The position numbers and the translations under genes are program-made. Of a stretch of DNA of 7,790 nt, positions 1-5,737 are shown piece by piece. The DNA comes from Promethearchaeota archaeon (lineage in GTDB: Archaea; Asgardarchaeota; Lokiarchaeia; Sigyniarchaeales; SOKP01), in the NCBI GenBank assembly GCA_019058135.1, contig JAHLWE010000160.1:1-7790 (forward strand), read 5' to 3'. Below the pieces are notes generated by a model. That model worked only from the letters and a program-made list of their open reading frames with translations. It searched no databases and was not told the DNA's origin. Each line of letters begins with the position of its first letter. Position 1 is the first letter of the stretch.

Positions 1-384
1 GAATGGTTAAAAAATAGTGAAGGTCATCAATTGGAGTTAGATGGATATAACGACGAATTAGAGCTTGCTTTTGAGCGTCAGGGAGAACAACATTATAAAT
101 TCCCTAATATTTTCCATAAGAGCTTAAAAGAATTCATATCACAATTGTCTAATGATCAAGAAAAGGGAGAACTGAGCGAGACACATAGAGTAACCTTAAT
201 TGAGGTTCCTTATTGGATAGAATTTGAAGAATATCAAGATTATATCGTTAAGCAATGTAAAACAAAGGGCATAGAAATTCCAGAAATTGAGCTAAAAATA
301 GATTGGAAAAAATTTAAGTGGAATATCGACGATGATAGCAATAGAGATGATGATAACAATAGATCATTAATGGAATGGATGTAA
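1..384 (+). CDS. PDDEXK/Vsr-like endonuclease, C-terminal part (5' truncated by window edge)
   Basis: The frame is open from base 1 with no stop, so the gene begins outside the window. The TTG at 31 is not a believable start, because in-frame residues before it continue the domain. The 127 visible residues match the end of a family in which zinc-ribbon/treble-clef repeats are followed by a Vsr-like nuclease fold. Visible marks are WLKNSEGHQLELDGY (D14), the acidic/Gln strand AFERQGEQHY (E25, Q27, H31), the FH of IFHKS, and the late strand LIEVPYW (residues 66-72). D14, E25 and Q27 are the likely metal-binding and catalytic set, by analogy with PDDEXK enzymes. After about residue 100 comes a charged tail with a DDDxNR repeat. 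The substrate is unknown: DNA repair, homing or defence nuclease are all possible. The nuclease-like fold is fairly secure and the biological role is not. Confidence 0.72.
   Translation, partial: EWLKNSEGHQLELDGYNDELELAFERQGEQHYKFPNIFHKSLKEFISQLSNDQEKGELSETHRVTLIEVPYWIEFEEYQDYIVKQCKTKGIEIPEIELKIDWKKFKWNIDDDSNRDDDNNRSLMEWM
328..363 (+). repeat. 18-bp tandem repeat (two copies) in the tail of the endonuclease gene
   Basis: Copies 328-345 and 346-363 agree at 16 of 18 bases and are in frame. They encode DDDSNR and DDDNNR. The repeat lies outside the recognisable nuclease core, in a hydrophilic acidic tail, so it probably arose by slippage and is likely disordered. Confidence 0.75.
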
Positions 385-410
385 AATTCCATGGAAATTA
401 AATAATAATA

Positions 411-420
411 ATATATAAAT
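411..420 (+). promoter_or_regulatory. Candidate TATA box for the zinc-finger microprotein gene
   Basis: ATATATAAAT lies about 42 bp before ATG 458. Archaeal spacing would put the transcript start near 440, giving a leader of roughly 15 nt. The background is AT-rich, so this is weak evidence. Confidence 0.28.
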
Positions 421-457
421 ATTATATTGTCTATTCGAATATTTAATAGAGATATCA

Positions 458-631
458 ATGCCTCCTCCGATTGAAATCAAAAAAGATTTTTGCTTATTTC
501 ATAAAGGACAAATTAAGGGAGATGTTTATGAATGTAAAAAATGCGGTCAACCATATTGCTTAGAGTGCGCAAAAAAAGCCAGTCTTGAAGGTAAACCATG
601 TATTAAATGCAAACTTGCATTTTTTTTATAA
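458..631 (+). CDS. 57-aa Cys/His zinc-binding microprotein
   Basis: The ORF starts at ATG 458; no earlier in-frame ATG exists before the stop at 416-418. The protein has eight regularly spaced ligands: C12-x2-H15, C26-x2-C29, C34-x2-C37 and C48-x2-C51. This fits two zinc sites in a cross-brace B-box/RING-like arrangement. The core KGDVYECKKCGQPYCLECA reads like the short zinc-finger modules common in Asgard archaeal proteins, where they are often part of larger chains; here the module is almost the entire protein. There are no membrane segments and no catalytic residues, so a protein- or nucleic-acid-binding role is likely. A T8 run at 620-627 overlaps the last codons and may end the transcript. 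The gene lies 27 bp before the nitroreductase gene. The ligand pattern is strong evidence that it is real; the partner is unknown. Confidence 0.75.
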   Translation: MPPPIEIKKDFCLFHKGQIKGDVYECKKCGQPYCLECAKKASLEGKPCIKCKLAFFL

Positions 632-632
632 T
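625..632 (+). promoter_or_regulatory. Candidate TATA box for the double nitroreductase gene
   Basis: TTTATAAT is centred about 30 bp before ATG 659 and overlaps the stop codon of the upstream zinc-finger gene. No Shine-Dalgarno precedes the ATG, so a leaderless or nearly leaderless transcript fits. The match to the archaeal TATA consensus is good, but chance matches are common at this base composition. Confidence 0.35.
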
Positions 633-658
633 TTCATTAATTATTCTTATGATTTGTT

Positions 659-2047
659 ATGAAATTAATAAATAATTTAAGATCACTCAAAAATGCCTTA
701 AAATTTGATTCTAATAAGAAAATTAAGAGAGAAACTATTCTAAAAATCCTTGAAGCGGCACGTTGGGCTCCTTCCGCTCAAAATCAACAAGTTTGGAAAT
801 TTATCACTATAAATAATGCTGATAAATTAAAACTCATTAAAGAAGCTATAAAAGATGGAGATCCTCGGTTAATTAAAAGATTATCAGTTACTAAAAAAAT
901 TAAGGAAGAAGATGTAAATAAGGCAAGTTTTAGATTTGATGAATCATATTTCAATGTTGAACAAGACCTGTATCAATCTGAAATGCAAAATATGCATAAA
1001 ATTGATGTTTCAAGTGCTCAGTCTGCGCCTATATTTATAATTTGCTGCCATTCTAATAGGTTGACCGGAAAAGTATATGGAGAAACTGAAATGGGTGCTG
1101 CGATAATTAACATGATATTAGTTGCAAATGAAACGGGATTATCTACTAGATGGATAAGAATATTTAATCGAAAGTATGTCAGAGAAATATTACAAATCCC
1201 AAAACATATATCAATTGATGCAATTCTTGCATTGGGCTTTTCAAATGAGCTTGAGGAAAATATCCCTGAAAAACAATTAAATCTTGAATATTTTCTATCT
1301 CATAATCTATGGGAAAATCCATTTAAAATTCAACAAGATTTATTAGAAAAAACTAAACAGGAAGAATATAATATATCTACAATTGATACAATTCTTGATC
1401 GGCGCTCGATAAGGAATTATCACGAAGGAGATAACTATAAAATTTCTTTATCAAATATGCTTAAAATTGTAAAGTCAGGATTATATATACCCCCAACTAT
1501 AAATCAGCCTTTTATTAAAATTATTGCAATTGATAATCCCAAAGTGCTCTCAAAAATTGCAAATTCAGCTAAAATAGTATTTGTAAAACAATCCCATGTC
1601 CAGCAAGTACCTCTAATTATTTTAGTTGCATTTGAAGCTAAAAATTCTACTGCTTTTTATGCAAAAATTGACATAGGAGCCATTATTCAACTGATATTAT
1701 TAAGAGCCTACTCATTGAGAATAGGTACTTGTTGGGTTGGAAGCTTTTCAAGAAAAAAAATAAAAGAAATAGTAAAATGCCCTAATGATTGGCATTTATG
1801 TTCTCTTATAGTATTAGGTTATAGTAAAAATTATCCCAAGCCACCGCCAAGAAATAGTTTGGGAAAACTTTGTTCCCATAATTATTGGAATAAATCAATT
1901 GTGAAATACAAAAAAACTCTTAATCCAAAATCTAATTTTATATCAATTTTAATGAGAAATATATTAAAACCAAATGTTAAAACCCTCTTAAGAGATATCG
2001 ATGTAGGATGCAAAAATCCCACATTCTTACTAAAAAAGCAAGATTAA
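659..2047 (+). CDS. Fused tandem nitroreductase-family protein (two FMN-type domains)
   Basis: At 462 residues the protein is about twice a normal nitroreductase (around 200) and contains the fold twice. Domain 1 (about 1-220) carries the FMN loop ARWAPSAQNQQVWKF (34-48) and the helix ETEMGAAIINMILVANETGL (142-161). Domain 2 (about 240-412) carries the phosphate-binding DRRSIRNY (247-254), PPTINQPF (278-285), DIGAIIQLILLRAYSLRIGT (338-357) and PPRNSL (396-401). Both end in SHNxW. Domain 1 has no RRSxR equivalent, and domain 2 has a degenerate PSxxNxQPW loop. Nitroreductases are normally dimers with FMN at the interface, so the chain probably folds as an internal pseudo-dimer in the cytoplasm, reducing an unknown substrate with NAD(P)H or another donor. 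A basic C-terminal extension (about 415-462) has no recognised motif. The gene is convergent with the membrane-protein gene 30 bp away. Confidence 0.85.
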   Translation: MKLINNLRSLKNALKFDSNKKIKRETILKILEAARWAPSAQNQQVWKFITINNADKLKLIKEAIKDGDPRLIKRLSVTKKIKEEDVNKASFRFDESYFNVEQDLYQSEMQNMHKIDVSSAQSAPIFIICCHSNRLTGKVYGETEMGAAIINMILVANETGLSTRWIRIFNRKYVREILQIPKHISIDAILALGFSNELEENIPEKQLNLEYFLSHNLWENPFKIQQDLLEKTKQEEYNISTIDTILDRRSIRNYHEGDNYKISLSNMLKIVKSGLYIPPTINQPFIKIIAIDNPKVLSKIANSAKIVFVKQSHVQQVPLIILVAFEAKNSTAFYAKIDIGAIIQLILLRAYSLRIGTCWVGSFSRKKIKEIVKCPNDWHLCSLIVLGYSKNYPKPPPRNSLGKLCSHNYWNKSIVKYKKTLNPKSNFISILMRNILKPNVKTLLRDIDVGCKNPTFLLKKQD

Positions 2048-2077
2048 ATTATATCGAAATAATTTTGAAAACCTTAC

Positions 2078-2452
2078 TCACTCTACTTTAATTTTTGAGA
2101 TTGAACGCCACGTCTTATAAAAAATCAACCATAAAATTATAAAAATGAAAATCGAAACGGCTACTGTATAAGCACCAATAAAAAGATCATATATAAATAT
2201 TCCCAAGATTCCTGCAGTAGAATATCCAATCATATATCCATATGACCATATTCGTAACCTTAATCCAATAATGATTGCAGGGATTATAATTAAAAAGATG
2301 ATTAATAAGTAAGCCCATACCTCCGTTGATAATACTATTATATACATATTAATATTAGAAACAACAAAACCTATTATACAATAGAATACCAAAAAGAGAT
2401 TATTTCTAAATTTATCACCATTATTTAAATCAGATCTTTGATTTTGTGGCAT
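2078..2452 (-). CDS. Small four-helix integral membrane protein, function unknown
   Basis: The 124-residue protein starts with a short polar N-terminus (MPQNQRSDLNNGDKFRNN). Four hydrophobic segments follow, at about 18-41, 45-65, 70-90 and 92-112. It ends in a basic, presumably cytoplasmic tail (KTWRSISKIKVE), and R65/R67 sit between helices 2 and 3, consistent with positive-inside topology. I recognise no family motif. It points toward the double nitroreductase gene with 30 bp between stops, and its 5' side faces the long gene-free region. The hydrophobic periodicity and single uninterrupted frame support a real gene. Confidence 0.65.
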   Translation of the reverse strand: MPQNQRSDLNNGDKFRNNLFLVFYCIIGFVVSNINMYIIVLSTEVWAYLLIIFLIIIPAIIIGLRLRIWSYGYMIGYSTAGILGIFIYDLFIGAYTVAVSIFIFIILWLIFYKTWRSISKIKVE

Positions 2453-2819
2453 ATTATCTCTAATTAGACCTATTAATAATACTTATGTGATATAAAATTA
2501 TAAATTATTTAAAAAAGTCCTTAAAAATATAAAAATCAATAAAAAATTATAATCAAAATTATCAAAATTCGAGATTTTTCTCGAATTGTATTTAAAAGAA
2601 AAAATATTTTCTCATAACGTTCACAATAAAACAGAAAAGATTATTAAAATAATGTTATATATATATTAGATAAGACATAAAACTTGAATCTTAAAAAAGT
2701 TTATTTAAGAGATTAACATAAATTTAAGTATAAAAATTACAAAAAGATAAAAATTTGAACGATAATTCTGTAGAAATTGATTGGAGGAATATTAAAGGCA
2801 AAAATTAAATAGGAATAAA
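2453..2819. other. AT-rich intergenic stretch without a recognisable gene
   Basis: No ORF of useful length is seen on either strand. It holds the candidate promoter of the minus-strand membrane-protein gene near 2490. An alternating TA run around 2651-2666 is the best TATA-like element facing right, and a GGAGG at 2783-2787 is not followed by an ORF. Confidence 0.5.
2490..2497 (-). promoter_or_regulatory. Candidate TATA box for the membrane-protein gene
   Basis: On the minus strand this reads TTTTATAT, about 40 bp upstream of the start codon at 2452, predicting a leader of roughly 15 nt. This is weak evidence in an AT-rich stretch. Confidence 0.27.
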
Positions 2820-2831
2820 AACCAAAAATAA

Positions 2832-2931
2832 GATCCCTGCCACTCTGGATTTTTGTCTTTTGGTTGGTGTAGAATATAATCTACACTTATTTTCGCCCTC
2901 CTCCTCCCCCTATTTATTTGTGGCAGGGATC
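2832..2931. repeat. Perfect 12-bp inverted repeat with 76-nt spacer
   Basis: The arms 2832-2843 and 2920-2931 are exact reverse complements, and half or more of each arm is G/C. The match stops on both sides (A/C outside, T/T inside). No flanking direct duplication is visible, so a transposon end is not indicated. Confidence 0.85.
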
Positions 2932-2952
2932 CACCTTTCAAAAAATAGCCCC

Positions 2953-3011
2953 GCTACGTAGAGATTTACGCTACGTAAAGCTTTACAAAACTTTATGCTA
3001 TATAAAGTTAC
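2953..3011. repeat. Imperfect tandem repeats with embedded palindromes
   Basis: GCTACGTAGAGATTTAC (2953-2969) is followed directly by GCTACGTAAAGCTTTAC (2970-2986), identical at 15 of 17 bases. A shorter relative, GCTATATAAAGTTAC, is at 2997-3011. Overlapping dyads include TACGTAG/CTACGTA (2955-2961 with 2971-2977), the perfect 12-bp palindrome GTAAAGCTTTAC (2975-2986), and AACTTTAT/ATAAAGTT (2989-2996 with 3002-3009, 5-nt loop). It may be part of the candidate RNA or an array of operator-like sites. Confidence 0.7.
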
Positions 3012-3017
3012 TTAAGT

Positions 3018-3047
3018 AGGAGTTCTCCTTTTAAATTTTTATTTTTT
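3018..3047 (+). terminator. Candidate terminator: short hairpin plus T-rich tract
   Basis: AGGAG-TT-CTCCT (3018-3029) runs into TTTT and then further T-runs to 3047. Archaeal termination depends mainly on U-rich tracts, so this could end a rightward transcript through the structured island. The two-base loop is too tight for a full stem, so the hairpin itself is doubtful. Confidence 0.35.
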
Positions 3048-3544
3048 AATTCTAATTGGACTTTTTTATATTTTAAACTAACCTCTATCTTATTTTTTTA
3101 AAGAAAATCGAATAGAAGTGTACTCTATTAGAATACAAAGTTTTAAAAGAATCTTTATATCCCAATTTAAATGAAAAAATGAAATTCTAAAGGGAATAAT
3201 CTCAAATATTTTGGAATATTTATTATTTATCTATTGAATATTGATATTTTTATATATAAAGAGCTTATTCTAAAATCAAATTAATAAGTTCTAATATTAC
3301 TCATTTAAAACAAATTGAATAATGTTAATAAAAAAGAAATCTTTCAATTAAATTAAAAAAAGTCAAATAACGCCTAATCTAAAAAATAATGAGCTATTGG
3401 CTATTTTCAATCAATTTATTAAAAAATTAACTTATTTTTAATAAAAAATATCAATCCAAATATTAGTTATCTTATAATCTTTAAATTAAATAAAAGAGTA
3501 TTTAATTAAATAACTTTTCTTTCATACAATTATTCCCCCAGTAT
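3048..3544. other. AT-rich intergenic stretch without a recognisable gene
   Basis: Only very short ORFs are present and none resembles a protein family. The right end should hold the promoter of the Tes-family gene. TATA-like stretches occur around 3479-3495 and 3500-3512, but the composition prevents a choice. No inverted repeat comparable to the 2820-3045 island was seen. Confidence 0.45.
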
Positions 3545-3551
3545 GAGAGGT
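3545..3551 (+). promoter_or_regulatory. Shine-Dalgarno site of the Tes-family gene
   Basis: GAGAGGT ends 7 nt before ATG 3559 and its GAGGT core complements the usual archaeal 16S tail. It supports this start. Confidence 0.6.
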
Positions 3552-3558
3552 TAAAATA

Positions 3559-5247
3559 ATGACTGAAGTAATAAGAACTACTACAAGTATTTGTCCGGAA
3601 TGTCTTCAACCAATTCCAGCCGAGATATATGTTGATGATAAGACACAATGGGTTATGATGCGAAAAGAATGTAAAACTCATGGCGAATTCAAGGATAAAC
3701 TATCAATTAATAAGGAAGATTATATTTGGGGGCAAAATTTCTGTAATGAAATTGGCTCAACTTTAACATCTACACAACCAAGTTTTGTTAGTTCAGGAAT
3801 TAAAGAAGGAAAGAATGGTTGCCCTTATGATTGCGGCATCTGTGAAAATCATAAATCAGCTCCTTGTATTGCGTTAATTGATGTAACAAATAGATGTAAT
3901 TTGGTTTGTCCTGTTTGTTTTGCCAATGCAAATGCTGCAGGGTATGTTGTAGAGCCCACATATGATCAAATAGTTCAAATTATGGAACACTTTAGATCGA
4001 TGAAACCGGTACCACCAGTTATGCTTCAATTATCTGGTGGGGAGCCAACATTGAGAGATGACATATTTGATATAATAAGAAAAGGGCACGAACTTGGATT
4101 TATCGAAGTAATGCTCACTACCAATGGAGTAAAATTAGGAAAGTCTGTAGAATATTGTAGAAAATTAAAACAAGCCCATTGTGATGCAGTCTATTTACAA
4201 TTTGATGGTTGCACACCCGAAACTTATAAGAAAATAAGAGGAGTAAATTTGTGGCCTTTAAAACAAAAAGTAATTGAAAATTGCAGAGAAGTTGGTTTAA
4301 AGGGTGTAATGCTTGTTCCAACGGTATGTAAAGGAATGAATGACCATGAAATTGGAAATATTATGAATTATGCTAAGGAGAATACTGATATAATTGCCGG
4401 TGTTATCTTTCAACCAGTATCTCTATGCGGAAGGATTAGCTATGAAGAATTAATGGATATGAGATACACTACAAGTGATTTGAAAGTTGCACTTAACGAA
4501 TGTACAAATGGAGCCATTACGTATTTTTACCCAATCGCAACAACAGGAAAATTCACTAGATTACTTGCCTGGTTTGATGACATGCCACAATTCTCTATGC
4601 TTTCTCACCAAGACTGTGGGTTTGCAACCATCGTACCTCTTAACGAACATGGCGAATGGGAGCCAATTGAAAAGTATTTTGACGTTGAGGGGTTAATCAG
4701 GTGGGCAAATAAAGTTTGGGATATGGTAGAGAGTAAAGAAACACCAAAACCGACCAAAATGTTTGGAAGTTTTGATATTAAAAGTTTAGGTAAAGTAGGA
4801 AATGTTATTGGTGATTTTATTGATGGAATGGCCGATGCAGCTTATAGAAATTTAATGAGAGCTTATTTTTTCGCAGGTCTTGTTAGATATGTTAAAAATC
4901 CAGAAAAGATTTTTTCATCAAAAACTTTGCAAAAGTTTGCAAGTCTTGTTTTCAAACCGGGATTGCAGGCTGCAGGAGCCTTTTTACAATCGAAGAATTT
5001 AATGATTTCAGCGATGCATTTTCAAGATGCCTACAATTTTGACTTGGAGCGAGTATCGCGCTGTTTAGTTCACTATGGTGTTATTGACCCATCAGATCCA
5101 TCTAAAGTTCTCCAAATTCCTTTTTGTGCCCACAATACGATCCATCGTCCACATATTGAGGAACAATTAGCTAAAGGAGAATTAGAAAGAACACCACAAG
5201 AAGTACAGGCCGAGATAGAGAGATTAGTTAAGGCAGTCCAAAAATAA
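3559..5247 (+). CDS. tes: Radical SAM protein of the tetraether lipid synthase (Tes/GDGT-MAS, MJ0619) family
   Basis: The 562-residue protein has the hallmarks of the MJ0619-type family. An N-terminal metal knuckle is formed by C12-x2-C15, C38 and H41 (ECKTHGEF). A Cys cluster follows at C88, C92, C95 and C103 (GCPYDCGICENH). The radical SAM motif CNLVCPVC (C113, C117, C120) is followed by SGGEP (159-163), the SAM-binding GGE element. The C-terminal region carries RCLVHYGVID (C502) and IPFCAHNTIH (C523), typical of this family. Characterised members join the phytanyl tails of two archaeal diether lipids by C-C bonds to make membrane-spanning GDGT lipids, working at the inner membrane face. 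Helical sequence at about 405-490 may contact lipid. The gene stands alone, with a good Shine-Dalgarno, a long untranslated upstream region and a T7 tract after the stop. The family is broad, so lipid synthase activity is probable rather than proven. Confidence 0.82.
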   Translation: MTEVIRTTTSICPECLQPIPAEIYVDDKTQWVMMRKECKTHGEFKDKLSINKEDYIWGQNFCNEIGSTLTSTQPSFVSSGIKEGKNGCPYDCGICENHKSAPCIALIDVTNRCNLVCPVCFANANAAGYVVEPTYDQIVQIMEHFRSMKPVPPVMLQLSGGEPTLRDDIFDIIRKGHELGFIEVMLTTNGVKLGKSVEYCRKLKQAHCDAVYLQFDGCTPETYKKIRGVNLWPLKQKVIENCREVGLKGVMLVPTVCKGMNDHEIGNIMNYAKENTDIIAGVIFQPVSLCGRISYEELMDMRYTTSDLKVALNECTNGAITYFYPIATTGKFTRLLAWFDDMPQFSMLSHQDCGFATIVPLNEHGEWEPIEKYFDVEGLIRWANKVWDMVESKETPKPTKMFGSFDIKSLGKVGNVIGDFIDGMADAAYRNLMRAYFFAGLVRYVKNPEKIFSSKTLQKFASLVFKPGLQAAGAFLQSKNLMISAMHFQDAYNFDLERVSRCLVHYGVIDPSDPSKVLQIPFCAHNTIHRPHIEEQLAKGELERTPQEVQAEIERLVKAVQK

Positions 5248-5260
5248 TTATCATAACATC

Positions 5261-5285
5261 TTTTTTTAATAATTTTAATTTTTTC
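5261..5285 (+). terminator. U-rich terminator after the Tes-family gene
   Basis: T7 at 5261-5267 and a second T-rich run near 5279-5288 begin 14 bp past the stop codon. This matches archaeal oligo-U termination. No stem precedes it. Confidence 0.5.
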
Positions 5286-5723
5286 TTTCATTCGGACGAG
5301 AATTCTCTATATATTTTGATTTATTTTAAGTCAATAATTTGTTGGTGTATTCCCACCATTCTCCCATAAATCAGAGATAGAAAGCAACTCATTCCGATAA
5401 GTTTATATTCGATGCGTTAAATAAATTTCTAATCATAAAAAATTGATGAATATTTTATGTTATATAATCAAGATAGATGGAATAAAATTATCGGACTACT
5501 CAAAGTACATAGTATGCCATCTGTCAATTTGACTTGTATAACAACATTGATTTTCTTATGATACGATTATAAAATCAACGCCTTTTCTCTTTTACATCTT
5601 CTTATCACTGCCTTCATTATTCTTGTTTTTCCTTCATTTTTCTTAGGTCTCAGAGATTCTTTTTCTATACAATAATGCCACGGATTTCTTTCAAATAGAG
5701 TTGATTTTATTACAAAAAAAAAT
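5286..5723. other. Intergenic region with no confident gene; possible gene remnants
   Basis: Two weak open frames are present: a 34-codon ATG ORF at 5457-5561 (+), and a stop-to-stop frame of 53 codons at 5567-5728 (-) with no suitable start. The plus strand is strikingly pyrimidine-rich at about 5580-5670, as expected if the minus strand was once coding. A small TGGTG/CACCA hairpin lies at about 5342-5357. No RNA gene is seen. Confidence 0.45.
5457..5561 (+). CDS. Possible 34-aa small ORF, uncertain
   Basis: ATG 5457 opens a frame reading MLYNQDRWNKIIGLLKVH and then a hydrophobic end (LTCITTLIFL) before TGA. A TATA-like GTTTATATT lies at about 5401-5409. There is no Shine-Dalgarno and no family match. 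It could be a small peptide gene, a decayed N-terminus or chance. Confidence 0.15.
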   Translation: MLYNQDRWNKIIGLLKVHSMPSVNLTCITTLIFL

Positions 5724-5728
5724 AGGTG
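5724..5728 (+). promoter_or_regulatory. Shine-Dalgarno site that fixes the MFS start
   Basis: AGGTG complements the 16S tail and ends 9 nt before ATG 5738. The in-frame GTG at 5726 is part of this site, so it is an unlikely start codon. The protein should begin MNNSESKNGK. Confidence 0.6.
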
Positions 5729-5737
5729 TTAAAAAAA

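Larger units (their letters stand above)
2820..3045. ncRNA. Candidate structured non-coding RNA / inverted-repeat island
   Basis: This segment is visibly richer in G and C than its surroundings and has no ORF. It contains a perfect 12-bp inverted repeat (GATCCCTGCCAC 2832-2843 with GTGGCAGGGATC 2920-2931). Inside that is a 7-bp hairpin (GTGTAGA 2867-2873, TCTACAC 2880-2886, 6-nt loop). An 8-bp pair AACCAAAA 2820-2827 / TTTTGGTT 2858-2865 would cross the long stem as a pseudoknot. A pyrimidine tract lies at 2896-2911. Further hairpins fill 2955-3029, followed by T-rich sequence at 3029-3047 that could end a rightward transcript. In AT-rich genomes such GC islands often mark functional RNAs. 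I saw no match to RNase P RNA, SRP RNA, tRNA or box C/D motifs. The strand is undetermined, and a mobile inverted-repeat element or protein-binding site is the main alternative. Confidence 0.45.

Noticed and set aside
240..458. Minus-strand frame opposite the endonuclease tail
   Set aside because: The translated sequence is low-complexity (runs of Ser, Leu and Tyr) produced by reading the GAT/AAT repeat backwards.
2832..2931. The 12-bp inverted repeat as ends of a MITE or insertion sequence
   Set aside because: No target-site duplication is visible on the two sides, the spacer holds no ORF, and the inner sequence has its own hairpin. Further genomic copies would be needed to revive the idea.
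2953..3011. CRISPR-like array
   Set aside because: Repeat units are adjacent or separated by only 10 bp, there are fewer than three good copies, there are no uniform spacers, and no cas genes are present.
3114..3190. Short protein-like stretch (KCTLLEYKVLKESLYPNLNE) in the gene-free region
   Set aside because: It follows a stop directly, has no start codon until near its end, and is about 25 codons; chance is the simpler explanation.
4118..4696. Open frames inside the Tes-family gene (4118-4321 minus, 4487-4696 plus)
   Set aside because: Both overlap conserved radical SAM coding sequence in another frame and have no independent start signal or motif.
5073..5291. Minus-strand frame over the 3' end of the Tes-family gene
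   Set aside because: It is antisense to the conserved C502/C523 region, and its start lies in the T-rich terminator tract.
5726..5728. GTG as the MFS start codon
   Set aside because: It is the 3' end of the AGGTG Shine-Dalgarno site for ATG 5738 and has no ribosome site of its own.
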